Shown one piece after another: positions 54,313-62,597 of a DNA stretch of 64,000 nucleotides. A program made the translations under genes and the position numbers. The notes under the pieces are model-generated. The model was not told where the DNA came from and did not search any database. It worked only from the letters and a program-made list of their open reading frames with translations. Every line of letters begins with the position of its first letter. Position 1 is the first letter of the stretch. Source of the stretch: Pseudogemmobacter hezensis (GTDB lineage: Bacteria > Pseudomonadota > Alphaproteobacteria > Rhodobacterales > Rhodobacteraceae); contig NZ_JABJXT010000001.1 of NCBI RefSeq assembly GCF_013155295.1, positions 1 to 64,000 of the forward strand. The letters run 5' to 3'.

Positions 54313-55947
54313 CTACTGCGAAACCGATTGCGCGACCACCCCTTCGGCACTCAGCGCCGACCACAGTTTCGCGTCGCGGCCATAGACATCGCGGCGATAG
54401 CCCATGACGCCTTTGCCCTCGGGATAGGCGGTGAAATAGACCAGATGGATCGGCACTTTCACCTGCAGCTTGACCGGGGTTTCGCGCCCGCCCTTCAGCG
54501 TCTGATTGAACTCGGCCTCAATCTCAGGCGACTGGGTGCGAAACAGTGCATGGGCAAAATCGAAGGGGTCGGCAAGGCGGATGCAGCCGTGGCTATAGGC
54601 GCGCTTGTCATGGGCAAACAGCGCCTTGGCGGGCGTGTCATGCAGATAGATATTGTGCTTGTTGGGGAACATGAACTTCACCTTGCCAAGCGCGTTATTG
54701 TCGCCCGGCGGCTGGCGCATGCCAAAGGGGAAGGTCCGCGCCGTGTAAGAGGCGAAATTCACCGACCCGCGTGAGACCACGCGGCCATTCCTGTCCACGA
54801 TCTGCATATGGCTGACCGCATTGGGGTTCGAGCGCAAAAGCGGCAGATATTCCCCCACGATGATTGAGCGCGGCACCCCCCAAGACGGGTTGACGACCAT
54901 ATGGTCCATCATGTCGGAAAATTCCGGGGTGCGGCGATCCATATCCTCACGCCCGATCACCGAGCGGGTGCGGAAGGTCACCCGCCCGTCGTCGATGATC
55001 TCGGTCGAATAATCCGGCAGGTTCACCCAGATCATCCGGCCCGTGCGGTCGATATCCAGCCAGCGCTCGCGCTCCATGGCGACCAGCACCGATTTGATCC
55101 GCTCTTCGGGGCCTTTGTTCAGCTCGGCCAGGGTATCGCCGCCCGCGACGCCATCAGCTGGCAAGCCATGCGCCTTCTGGAAGGTCATCACGGCCGCCTG
55201 CAACGAGCGGTCATAGACGGCGGTTGCATTCGGGCGCATCCAGCCCATCGCAATCAGACGGTCGCGCAAAGCGACCACCCGCTCGCCCTGATCGCCGGGG
55301 ACCAGAGGGCCGCTGGGAACCGGATTTCCCCAGCCGCCCGATGCCATCTCTGCCTCAAGATCGAAACGGGCCTTCATCAGCTGCACATAGACATCCGAGG
55401 TCGGGATGAAACTGCGCAGCACTGCAGCCGTATCCTGTTCAGCGGCCATCCGGTCCAGCAGCAGGACCGGGTCCGGGCGGCTGATTTCCCGCACGATGGT
55501 CTTGTCGATCTGCGCCGGAATCAGCGCCCCCGCACTCATGTCGCTGGCCCAGTCGAGATAGGCGCGACTCATGCGGATTTCGAGGCGGCCCAGATCGCCA
55601 TGAGTCTGCGCCGTGGCCAGCGCACGGCGCAGGCCCGCCAGATCATAGCGTGCCACCGGCAGGCCGTGATCGGCTGCGGCTTCCAGGGCCGCGAAGAAAG
55701 CGGCGCGGCGGGGCGCATCCTCGGCCCCGGTCCAGAGCGTCTGATAGCCGCGCTGCTGATACCAGCCTGCAAGCGCCGCATCATCTGCGGCGGCCACCGC
55801 CAGAGATTGAGAAAATGCTGTGTTTTTTGCGATTGCTGCCGGGGCAAAAGCCACCAGCACAACACCGACCGCAACCGATGACAGCAGGCGACGAATCCCC
55901 CCCCGAAGATCCCGTTTCGCATTGGGATTCGGTTGTGAAATGCGCAT
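54313..55947 (-). CDS. Murein L,D-transpeptidase, YcbB/LdtD-like
   Basis: A 544-residue envelope enzyme: signal anchor (VAVGVVLVAFAPAAIA), a scaffold region, a peptidoglycan-binding-1 motif (ALRDRLIAMGW..LQAAVMTFQKAHGLPADGV) at about 215-265, and the YkuD domain with HDT and SHGCIRLADP (catalytic Cys). It forms 3-3 cross-links. It is divergent from the DUF882/YcbK gene, the same pairing as ycbB-ycbK of E. coli. Confidence 0.93.
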   Translation of the reverse strand: MRISQPNPNAKRDLRGGIRRLLSSVAVGVVLVAFAPAAIAKNTAFSQSLAVAAADDAALAGWYQQRGYQTLWTGAEDAPRRAAFFAALEAAADHGLPVARYDLAGLRRALATAQTHGDLGRLEIRMSRAYLDWASDMSAGALIPAQIDKTIVREISRPDPVLLLDRMAAEQDTAAVLRSFIPTSDVYVQLMKARFDLEAEMASGGWGNPVPSGPLVPGDQGERVVALRDRLIAMGWMRPNATAVYDRSLQAAVMTFQKAHGLPADGVAGGDTLAELNKGPEERIKSVLVAMERERWLDIDRTGRMIWVNLPDYSTEIIDDGRVTFRTRSVIGREDMDRRTPEFSDMMDHMVVNPSWGVPRSIIVGEYLPLLRSNPNAVSHMQIVDRNGRVVSRGSVNFASYTARTFPFGMRQPPGDNNALGKVKFMFPNKHNIYLHDTPAKALFAHDKRAYSHGCIRLADPFDFAHALFRTQSPEIEAEFNQTLKGGRETPVKLQVKVPIHLVYFTAYPEGKGVMGYRRDVYGRDAKLWSALSAEGVVAQSVSQ

Positions 55948-56319
55948 CTTTAACCTCGTAAACCTGCTTAAACTCTGGTGTTCCGCCAGATTCAGCTATT
56001 TTGAATGCGTGTCCACTCACATTCCCGTCCGCCTGCCGCCATATTGCCGCCGCGAAGCAGAATGGCCGCCGTTTTTTGGACACAGTTGCAACAGCGCAAC
56101 GCCTGTGGCAACGCAGTTGTTCAGCGAATTTTTGCTTATTGCCGATTGAATAGCCGTTGATGGGCAATCTGTGCTTGGGCTTCGAATCATGATGTGCAAT
56201 AGAGAAAGGGCGGTCGGCATGGCGCCACAAGTGGTGTATTCCTCTGTGATGCCTCCGGGTGATGAACGGGCAGGAGAAACTGCCGCTCAGGCAGTCGACA
56301 GACGAAAACGGGACAGGCT
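55948..56319. other. Intergenic, divergent L,D-transpeptidase / YcbK
   Basis: A 372-base region lower in GC than the flanking genes, fitting a two-promoter region. No repeat, RNA or operator is recognised. Confidence 0.5.
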
Positions 56320-56889
56320 ATGATGCAGAAAACCTCGAACCTTCTCTCGCGTCGCGGGCTTTTGGGCGCTTTTGCAGCAACCGCTGTTATTGCCGCGCCC
56401 ACCTATTCCAATGCTTTTGGCCTGCTGAAGGGCGCCGGCGACATCCGCCGCATCCGGATGTATTCGGGCCGCACCGGGGAAAGCATCGACACCATCTATT
56501 GGGTCGAAGGCAAATATATCCCCGAGGTTATGGCTGAGATTAACCACTTCATGCGCGACTGGCGCACCGGCGACACCAAGCAGATGGATCCGCGCAATGT
56601 CGATATCATGGCTGCCGCGCATCGCCTGATGGATGTGTCTGAGGCCTATATGCTGCTGTCGGGCTATCGCAGTCCGAAAACCAATGCGATGCTGCGGTCG
56701 CAATCGGGCGGCGTTGCAAAGAATTCGCTGCACCTCGTGGGCCAGGCGGCAGATCTGCGGCTGAAATCGCGCTCGGTCGGGCAAATGGCACGTGCGGCTG
56801 CGGCCTGCGCAGCTGGTGGTGTGGGGCGCTATTCCCGCTCTGACTTCGTTCATATGGACTGCGGGGTCGTGCGCAGCTGGGGCGCCTGA
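56320..56889 (+). CDS. YcbK/DUF882 family M15-like peptidase
   Basis: A 189-residue exported protein with a Tat signal (SRRGLLGAFAATAVIAAP) and a DUF882/M15-type domain: LLSGYRSPKTNAML, HLVGQAADLR with zinc-binding His and Asp, and FVHMDCGVVRSW. Probable D,D- or L,D-carboxypeptidase-like zinc enzyme on murein. Two ATGs at the start (56320, 56323). Terminator follows at 56952. Confidence 0.9.
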   Translation: MMQKTSNLLSRRGLLGAFAATAVIAAPTYSNAFGLLKGAGDIRRIRMYSGRTGESIDTIYWVEGKYIPEVMAEINHFMRDWRTGDTKQMDPRNVDIMAAAHRLMDVSEAYMLLSGYRSPKTNAMLRSQSGGVAKNSLHLVGQAADLRLKSRSVGQMARAAAACAAGGVGRYSRSDFVHMDCGVVRSWGA

Positions 56890-56951
56890 TCGGCCAGTCA
56901 GCTGAACAATCTGATCCTGGGCCCTGCCTGATGGAAACCGACTGACAAAGC

Positions 56952-56975
56952 AGCACCCTGATGGGTGCTTTTTTG
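56952..56975 (+). terminator. Rho-independent terminator of the YcbK gene
   Basis: AGCACCC-TGAT-GGGTGCT followed by TTTTTG, 62 bases after the stop. Confidence 0.85.
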
Positions 56976-57118
56976 TATCCGGACAGCGGCACTGGCCAGA
57001 CTGCCCGGTCTGCATGGGTCAGAGATCTGCATACAATGGCATACAAATCTGGCATATTGATTGATTTCCGTTGCATTGCTGCGCTACAGCATGGACCGAG
57101 AATCTGCAGGAGGCACGC

Positions 57119-58525
57119 ATGACTGCGACCCGTATCGAGACCCGCACCGAGACTGACAGCTTTGGCCCGCTGGAAGTTCCCGCCGACAAATACTGGGGGG
57201 CGCAGACGCAGCGCTCGATCATCAATTTCCCGATCGGCTGGGAAAAGCAGCCGGTGCCGATCATCCGCGCACTTGGCGTGATCAAGAAGGCGGCGGCGAC
57301 GGTCAATGCAGCCCAGGGCGATCTGCCTGCAGATCTGCTCGGTGCGATTGCCCAGGCCGCGCAGGAAGTGATCGACGGCAAATTCGACGACAACTTCCCG
57401 CTGGTGGTCTGGCAGACCGGCTCTGGCACCCAGTCGAATATGAACGCCAATGAGGTGATCTCGAATCGCGCGATTGAGATTTTGGGCGGCGAAAAGGGCT
57501 CGAAAAAGCCCGTGCACCCGAATGACCACGTGAATATGGGTCAATCCTCGAACGACACCTTCCCGACCGCGATGCATGTCGCCATCGGCATGCATACCCG
57601 CGACGTGCTGCTGCCGGGGCTGGAGAAACTGGCAAAAGCGCTCTGGGCGAAATCGGCAGAGTTCAAAGACATCATCAAGATTGGCCGCACCCATACCCAG
57701 GATGCTACACCGCTGACGCTGGGCCAGGAATTCTCTGGCTACGCGACCCAGGTGGATCGCGGGATCGAGCGGGTCAAACTCGCCCTGCCCCATATCTATG
57801 AGCTGGCCCAGGGCGGCACTGCGGTTGGCACCGGACTGAACACCCGCAAGGGCTACGACGTAGCCGTCGCCGCCGAGATCGCCAAAATCACCGCCCTGCC
57901 CTTCGTCACCGCGCCGAACAAATTCGAGGCGCTGGCCGCGCATGACGCGATGGTCTTCTTCTCTGGCGCGCTGAAAACCGTCGCGGGCTCGCTTTACAAG
58001 ATCGCCAGCGATCTGCGGCTGCTCGGCTCTGGCCCGCGCTCGGGTCTGGGGGAACTGATCCTGCCAGAGAATGAGCCAGGCTCCTCGATCATGCCAGGCA
58101 AGGTGAACCCGACCCAGGCCGAGGCTCTCACCATGGTCTGCGCCCATGTGATGGGCAATGACGCGGCGGTGACCTTTGCGGGCAGCCAGGGTCATTTCGA
58201 GCTGAACGTCTACAACCCGATGATGAGCTATAACGTCCTGCAGTCGATCCAGCTGCTGGGCGATGCGGCCAGCTCCTTCACCGACAATATGGTTGTGGGC
58301 ACCAAAGCGAACACCGCCCGGATCGAAAAGCTGATGAAGGAATCGCTGATGCTGGTGACAGCACTGGCGCCGACCATCGGCTATGACAACGCAACCAAAG
58401 TCGCCAAAACCGCGCATAAAAACGGCACGACGCTGCGCGAAGAGGCGATAGCGCTCGGCTTTGTCGATGGCGAGACTTTTGACCGTATCGTGCGCCCCGA
58501 AGACATGATCGGCCCCAAAGGCTGA
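57119..58525 (+). CDS. fumC: Fumarate hydratase, class II
   Basis: A 468-residue fumarase of the oxygen-stable class: [43 protein letters not shown] and the superfamily signature [13 protein letters not shown] with the mobile Ser. It hydrates fumarate to malate in the TCA cycle. ATG 57119 with AGGAGG 6 bases ahead. Runs directly into a DUF4169 gene. Confidence 0.97.
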   Translation: MTATRIETRTETDSFGPLEVPADKYWGAQTQRSIINFPIGWEKQPVPIIRALGVIKKAAATVNAAQGDLPADLLGAIAQAAQEVIDGKFDDNFPLVVWQTGSGTQSNMNANEVISNRAIEILGGEKGSKKPVHPNDHVNMGQSSNDTFPTAMHVAIGMHTRDVLLPGLEKLAKALWAKSAEFKDIIKIGRTHTQDATPLTLGQEFSGYATQVDRGIERVKLALPHIYELAQGGTAVGTGLNTRKGYDVAVAAEIAKITALPFVTAPNKFEALAAHDAMVFFSGALKTVAGSLYKIASDLRLLGSGPRSGLGELILPENEPGSSIMPGKVNPTQAEALTMVCAHVMGNDAAVTFAGSQGHFELNVYNPMMSYNVLQSIQLLGDAASSFTDNMVVGTKANTARIEKLMKESLMLVTALAPTIGYDNATKVAKTAHKNGTTLREEAIALGFVDGETFDRIVRPEDMIGPKG

Positions 58526-58528
58526 GGC

Positions 58529-58720
58529 ATGGCAGAGATCGTCAACCTGAACCGCTTGCGCAAAGAGCGTACCCGCCAGGAAAAGCGGCTTCAGGCTGAC
58601 GCCAATGCAGCCCGCTTTGGTCAGACAAAGGCCGAGCGGGATCTGGGCAAAGCGCGGATCGATAAGGCCACCCAAAAGCTTGATGCCCATAAACGTGAAG
58701 AGAATCCGGGCGAAGCGTAA
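58529..58720 (+). CDS. DUF4169 small basic protein
   Basis: A 63-residue highly charged helical protein beginning MAEIVNLNRLRKERTRQE, the DUF4169 pattern. It starts 3 bases after fumC and is co-translated with it; fumC-DUF4169 is a recurrent Rhodobacteraceae pair. Function unknown. Confidence 0.9.
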   Translation: MAEIVNLNRLRKERTRQEKRLQADANAARFGQTKAERDLGKARIDKATQKLDAHKREENPGEA

Positions 58721-58735
58721 TACAGATTTAACCAT

Positions 58736-58774
58736 CCATAAGGCAGGCTCGCTACCGGAGGGCCTGCCTTATGG
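58736..58774 (+). promoter_or_regulatory. Hairpin covering the start codon of the next gene
   Basis: CCATAAGGCAGGC (58736-58748) and GCCTGCCTTATGG (58762-58774) are perfect 13-base complements. The 13-base loop holds the SD CGGAGG (58756-58761), and the ATG at 58771 lies in the right arm. No T-run follows, so it is not a terminator. Folded mRNA would block initiation. Confidence 0.8.
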
Positions 58775-59001
58775 ACAATCTGCCAAATCACCTGAGCCGG
58801 GACGCCTGGCTTTTGCACCTGTTCTCTTCACAGGAAGCCCGCAGCGGCGGCGTCATTCGTCGCAAGATACGTGACATTGATCGCTTCGTTGGCTGCGGCT
58901 TCTTCCTCGCCGAAATGCAGAGACGAGGGTATCCGGTCATCGAAAATGCCGGCCAGTTTGTCATCTTCTGCAACCGTGAACCTATACGCCGCCTGTCCTG
59001 A
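58771..59001 (+). CDS. Small hypothetical protein behind a start-codon hairpin
   Basis: A 76-residue soluble protein (MDNLPNHLSRDAWLLHLF...) with two Cys and no recognised domain. Coding support comes from the SD and a GC-rich third-position pattern. The start codon is inside a 13-bp hairpin. It ends just before the triple-hairpin array. Confidence 0.7.
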   Translation: MDNLPNHLSRDAWLLHLFSSQEARSGGVIRRKIRDIDRFVGCGFFLAEMQRRGYPVIENAGQFVIFCNREPIRRLS

Positions 59002-59002
59002 A

Positions 59003-59071
59003 ACGATTTTTTCAAAAAATCGTAACGGAACCTTACAAGGTTCCGTGCCGGAGTTTTCAGAAAACTCCGGC
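59003..59071. terminator. Three consecutive hairpins (terminator array or repeat element)
   Basis: Three perfect inverted repeats stand one after another: ACGATTTTTT / AAAAAATCGT (59003-59023), ACGGAACCTT / AAGGTTCCGT (59025-59046) and GCCGGAGTTTT / AAAACTCCGGC (59047-59071), with loops of 1-3 bases. Arms differ in sequence, so they are not copies of one repeat. It follows a stop codon immediately, and the first carries T6, so it can end transcription; the other two have no function that I can name. Confidence 0.75.
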
Positions 59072-59109
59072 TGGTCGCCGCCTGGAACTGTTGCTACCAT
59101 CTTCATCTG

Positions 59110-59325
59110 ATGCATGCAGGACCAGAGAAACACTCGCTCACATTGCGCGGCCATCGCACCAGCGTCACGCTGGAGGCTGAGTTTTGGCAGGCTTTCACGA
59201 CTATAGCCGCCCGACGCAATCTGTCCGTCAATGCCCTCGCTTCCGAGATTGATGAAAGCCGCCGCCCAGGCGAAGGCCTTGCCTCGGCGATCCGCGTCTT
59301 TTGCCTTAATCACTTTCGCAATTGA
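59110..59325 (+). CDS. Ribbon-helix-helix domain protein
   Basis: A 71-residue protein of the RHH_4 type: LTLRGHRTSVTLEAEFWQAF, LSVNALASEID and SAIRVFCLNHF. These are short putative DNA-binding proteins. There is no clear SD before ATG 59110, so the start is the least certain part. Confidence 0.8.
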   Translation: MHAGPEKHSLTLRGHRTSVTLEAEFWQAFTTIAARRNLSVNALASEIDESRRPGEGLASAIRVFCLNHFRN

Positions 59326-59381
59326 CCAGACCGGAACCAGAGCCTGGCCCGTCCATGACGAAGCTCAGAAACTGGTGAATT

Positions 59382-60047
59382 TCATGGGATGTGATGCGGG
59401 GGCGCCAATGCCGCCAATGCCCCCCTGAGGTCCCCGTAGCCAGTGAAACGGCGCTCATAGGCGAGGCCCAGCCGGGCGGCGCATTCGCGTGCTTTGGCGT
59501 CAAGCGCAGCATCCTCGGTCTGCGCCTGATAGACCAGCTTCTCATAATTGCCGAAAATCATGTCGCGCAATTCGGGGTGACGATCCAGGCCCATTGGCTT
59601 CCAGACAAAGGCATCGAACTGGCGCACCAGAAAATCTGTCAGATAGAATGCGGTGAACTCGTCTTCGGCACGCGCCGCAAAGGTCTGATTTCCTTCAAAG
59701 AACGAATAGCAATGCGGGCCTTCGACCATGCCTACACCCAGCTCGGCGCATTTTGAGGCCAGCTGGCCACCCGTGCCGCAATCGGCATAGACGACGAAGA
59801 TCTGCGCATAATCGGCGCGGTATTGCTGCACCGCCGCCGCAACGGCCTCAGTAATCCGGTCAGGCCAGAGGTGCAGATTGGCGGGCAGGCATTGCAGATC
59901 GAGATGCGCCCAGCCATTGGCCTCTTTGAGATCCAGGATCTCACGCGCCAGAGCACCGCAGGCGATCAGCAGGATCTTATCCGCCAGCCTCGCATGCCCC
60001 GAAACATCCTGCACCGGTTGAAGAGAGGGCAGCGCTGCGCCGGACAT
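59382..60047 (-). CDS. DUF1638 protein
   Basis: A 221-residue soluble protein with conserved Cys in LIACGALAREI and VYADCGTGGQL plus PHCYSFF. DUF1638 members occur next to corrinoid methyltransferase genes, and one stands two genes upstream here. A metal- or corrinoid-linked role is likely, but the reaction is unknown. Confidence 0.85.
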   Translation of the reverse strand: MSGAALPSLQPVQDVSGHARLADKILLIACGALAREILDLKEANGWAHLDLQCLPANLHLWPDRITEAVAAAVQQYRADYAQIFVVYADCGTGGQLASKCAELGVGMVEGPHCYSFFEGNQTFAARAEDEFTAFYLTDFLVRQFDAFVWKPMGLDRHPELRDMIFGNYEKLVYQAQTEDAALDAKARECAARLGLAYERRFTGYGDLRGALAALAPPHHIP

Positions 60048-60072
60048 CAGCCTGGCCAGATGTTACACAGCC

Positions 60073-60228
60073 TCAGCGCCATTGCCGCAGGCCGAGAAAC
60101 AGGCTGCCCGCCAGCGCCACAAAGGCCACCAGCGACATCGGCACCCCCAGCGAGAAGGCAAACAGGATCGTCAGCCCGGCGGCGCAGATAACGAAAGCGA
60201 TCAGTCCAAGAAATGACGTCAAAGGCAT
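60073..60228 (-). CDS. Small two-span membrane protein
   Basis: A 51-residue protein with two hydrophobic segments (LGLIAFVICAAGLTILFAF and VPMSLVAFVALAGSLFLG) and a basic end LRQWR. It starts at ATG 60228 with AGGGGG upstream and lies between the DUF1638 and corrinoid genes on the same strand. Not long enough for standard gene calls. Confidence 0.7.
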   Translation of the reverse strand: MPLTSFLGLIAFVICAAGLTILFAFSLGVPMSLVAFVALAGSLFLGLRQWR

Positions 60229-60383
60229 AGATCATTCCCCCTGCGCTCAAACTGGGGCGTCAGACCGCCCGCCGCAAGCCCGAAATAAAAGCGGACCCGG
60301 GATTTCGCGGCGAATTCACTGTAAATCCGCCGCCAAACCATCAGGGCCCGTTTCACATCTGCGCGATCATAAGCGCCGGGCTG

Positions 60384-61082
60384 TCAGGCGCCGGGCTGGT
60401 TGTGCCGCCGTGCGACCAGCTGCTTTGCCGTTTCAACCGCCACCGCCGCGTCGCGGCAATAGGCGTCGGCCCCGATGGCCTTGCCGAATTCCTCATTCAA
60501 AGGCGCACCGCCGACGAGGACGATGTAATCCTCGCGCATGCCTTTTTCCTTCAGCGTGTCGATCACCACTTTCATATAGGGCATCGTGGTGGTCAGCAGC
60601 GCCGACATGCCAAGGATGTCCGGCGTTTCACTGTCGAGCGCCTCGAGATATTTCTCGACCGAGTTGTTGATGCCCAGATCAACCACCTCGAAACCCGCGC
60701 CTTCCATCATCATCGCAACCAGGTTCTTGCCGATGTCATGGATGTCGCCTTTGACGGTGCCGATCACCATCTTGCCCATCCGCGGCGCGCCGGTTTCCGC
60801 CAGCAGGGGCTTCAGAATGGTCATCCCCGATTTCATCGCATTGGCCGACAGCAGAACCTCGGGCACGAACAGGATGCCGTCGCGGAAATCATCGCCGACG
60901 ATCTTCATGCCGGAAACCAGCGCCTTGGTCAGCACATCATAGGGCGTCCAGCCGCGATCCAGCAGGATCCTTGTGCCCTCTTCGATCTCTTCCTTCAGAC
61001 CGTCGTAAAGGTCGTCATGCATTTGCAGGACCAATTCGTCATCGGGCAGTTCCGAGAGGATGATTTCGTCGTCATCAGCCAT
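60384..61082 (-). CDS. Corrinoid (B12-binding) protein, MtbC-like
   Basis: A 232-residue protein: an N-terminal four-helix cap (B12-binding_2; LVSGMKIVGDDFRDG..VPEVLLSANAM) and a Rossmann-like cobalamin domain with the base-off motif DIHDIGKN. It belongs to the mono-, di- or trimethylamine/methylthiol corrinoid proteins. No methyltransferase (with or without pyrrolysine) is adjacent in the window, so its donor is unknown. ATG 61082 with GGAG upstream. Same strand as DUF1638. Confidence 0.9.
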   Translation of the reverse strand: MADDDEIILSELPDDELVLQMHDDLYDGLKEEIEEGTRILLDRGWTPYDVLTKALVSGMKIVGDDFRDGILFVPEVLLSANAMKSGMTILKPLLAETGAPRMGKMVIGTVKGDIHDIGKNLVAMMMEGAGFEVVDLGINNSVEKYLEALDSETPDILGMSALLTTTMPYMKVVIDTLKEKGMREDYIVLVGGAPLNEEFGKAIGADAYCRDAAVAVETAKQLVARRHNQPGA

Positions 61083-61213
61083 GATGCGCTCCGCTCCTGG
61101 GGGTTCTTTGTCTCTTCCATGATCCGAAAGCGACGCCTTCACTAAGTCGTTTGCGACATGCGCGAAGAGAAAGCCGACGTCGCTGCGGATAGGCTTCCCA
61201 TCCGGTCAGGTTT

Positions 61214-61228
61214 GTTCTATCTTTGTTC
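61214..61228 (+). promoter_or_regulatory. LexA (SOS) box
   Basis: GTTC-TATCTTT-GTTC, an exact GTTC-N7-GTTC direct repeat, the established LexA site of Rhodobacter and other alphaproteobacteria. It lies 95 bases upstream of the radical SAM gene start and 130 bases from the divergent corrinoid gene. Confidence 0.7.
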
Positions 61229-61322
61229 ACATTACGACTGCCGCAACGACCAGGCCCCGGGGGATGAAACCTTGCCCGCAATCCGACAGATCTCTGCCGC
61301 TGCCCAAAAGCCGGTTACCGCC

Positions 61323-62468
61323 ATGGCGCAGCCCTGCACCGATGCGGCCCCCATGCCTGCCCCTCTGCCTGCCTCTCTGCCCGCCCCCCTGCCCCCAGGC
61401 ATGCTGCCGGGCCAGCGCATCCGCGCCCGGGGCGCCGTGCAAAACCCCACCGGCCGTTATGAGGGGGTGCAGCATGAGGCGGTCGATGACGGCTGGGACA
61501 TCCCCGAGGAAGACCGCCTGATCCAGACCACCATCAGCGATGAGCCCGCCAAATCGGCGATCAGCCGCAACAGCTCGCCCGATCTGCCCTTTGACCGCTC
61601 GGTCAATCCCTGGCGCGGCTGCGAGCATGGCTGCGTCTATTGCTATGCGCGGCCCTCGCATGCCTATCTGAACCTTTCGCCGGGGCTGGATTTTGAGACG
61701 AAACTGACCGCGAAACCGGGGATCGGCGCGGCGCTTGACCGCGAGCTGCGCTCGAAATCCTACAAGGTGGCGCCGATGGCGCTTGGCACCAATACCGACC
61801 CCTGGCAGCCCGCCGAAGGGGCCAGGCGGCTGACGCGTGAGGTGCTTGAGGTGCTGTCGGCCTTCAACCATCCGCTGGCGATCACCACGCGCGGCACCCT
61901 GATCGAGCGCGATATCGACATTCTGGTCCCGATGGCCGCGCAGGGGCTGGTGCGGGTCGGGATCTCGGTCACCACGCTGGATGCAGGTCTTGCCCGCCGG
62001 ATGGAGCCGCGCGCGCCCGCGCCCGCGCGCCGCCTGCAGATCATCCGCCGCCTGTCCGAGGCGGGGATCCCGGTGCGGCTGATGCTGGCCCCGGTGATTC
62101 CCGGCCTGACCGACCACGAGATCGAGCCCTTGCTGCAGGCCGCCCATGAGGCGGGCGCGACCAGTGCCAGCTGGATCTCGCTGCGGCTGCCGCAAGAGGT
62201 TGCGGGCCTCTTCCGCGACTGGCTGGAACGCGCAGAACCGGGCCGCGCCGCCAAGGTGATGAACCGGGTGCGCGAGATGCATGGCGGCAAGGATTACGAC
62301 GCGAATTTCGGCAAGCGCATGCGCGGCGAGGGGCTTTGGTCGCGGCTGATCGCTGACCGTTTCCGCCGGGCTGCGGCAAAACTGGGGCTGGATGCGCCCC
62401 AGCCCCCCCTTCGCTGCGATCTGTTCCGGGTGCCCTTTGCCAAAGGCGATCAGCTGGGGCTGTTCTGA
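61323..62468 (+). CDS. Radical SAM protein, PA0069/Rv2578c family
   Basis: A 381-residue radical SAM enzyme: the cluster-binding motif CEHGCVYC (CxxxCxxC) near residue 100, a substrate region GTNTDPWQPAE and LMLAPVIPGLTDHE. Families of this type are linked to DNA photolesion-like repair (spore photoproduct lyase relatives), though the reaction is unproven. The N-terminus is a Pro/Ala/Leu low-complexity stretch and the exact start among several ATGs is uncertain. A LexA box upstream suggests DNA-damage control. Confidence 0.87.
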   Translation: MAQPCTDAAPMPAPLPASLPAPLPPGMLPGQRIRARGAVQNPTGRYEGVQHEAVDDGWDIPEEDRLIQTTISDEPAKSAISRNSSPDLPFDRSVNPWRGCEHGCVYCYARPSHAYLNLSPGLDFETKLTAKPGIGAALDRELRSKSYKVAPMALGTNTDPWQPAEGARRLTREVLEVLSAFNHPLAITTRGTLIERDIDILVPMAAQGLVRVGISVTTLDAGLARRMEPRAPAPARRLQIIRRLSEAGIPVRLMLAPVIPGLTDHEIEPLLQAAHEAGATSASWISLRLPQEVAGLFRDWLERAEPGRAAKVMNRVREMHGGKDYDANFGKRMRGEGLWSRLIADRFRRAAAKLGLDAPQPPLRCDLFRVPFAKGDQLGLF

Positions 62469-62597
62469 TCGGCCAGGAAGCCGGGGGCATGGGCAAGACC
62501 CACGGCTTACTGGCGGTTTGGTTAACGTAACCTTTACGCCCCGCCCGCCTGACGGATTGCTCTGGCATCCCGGCGCGGCTGGCCCCATATTCACACC

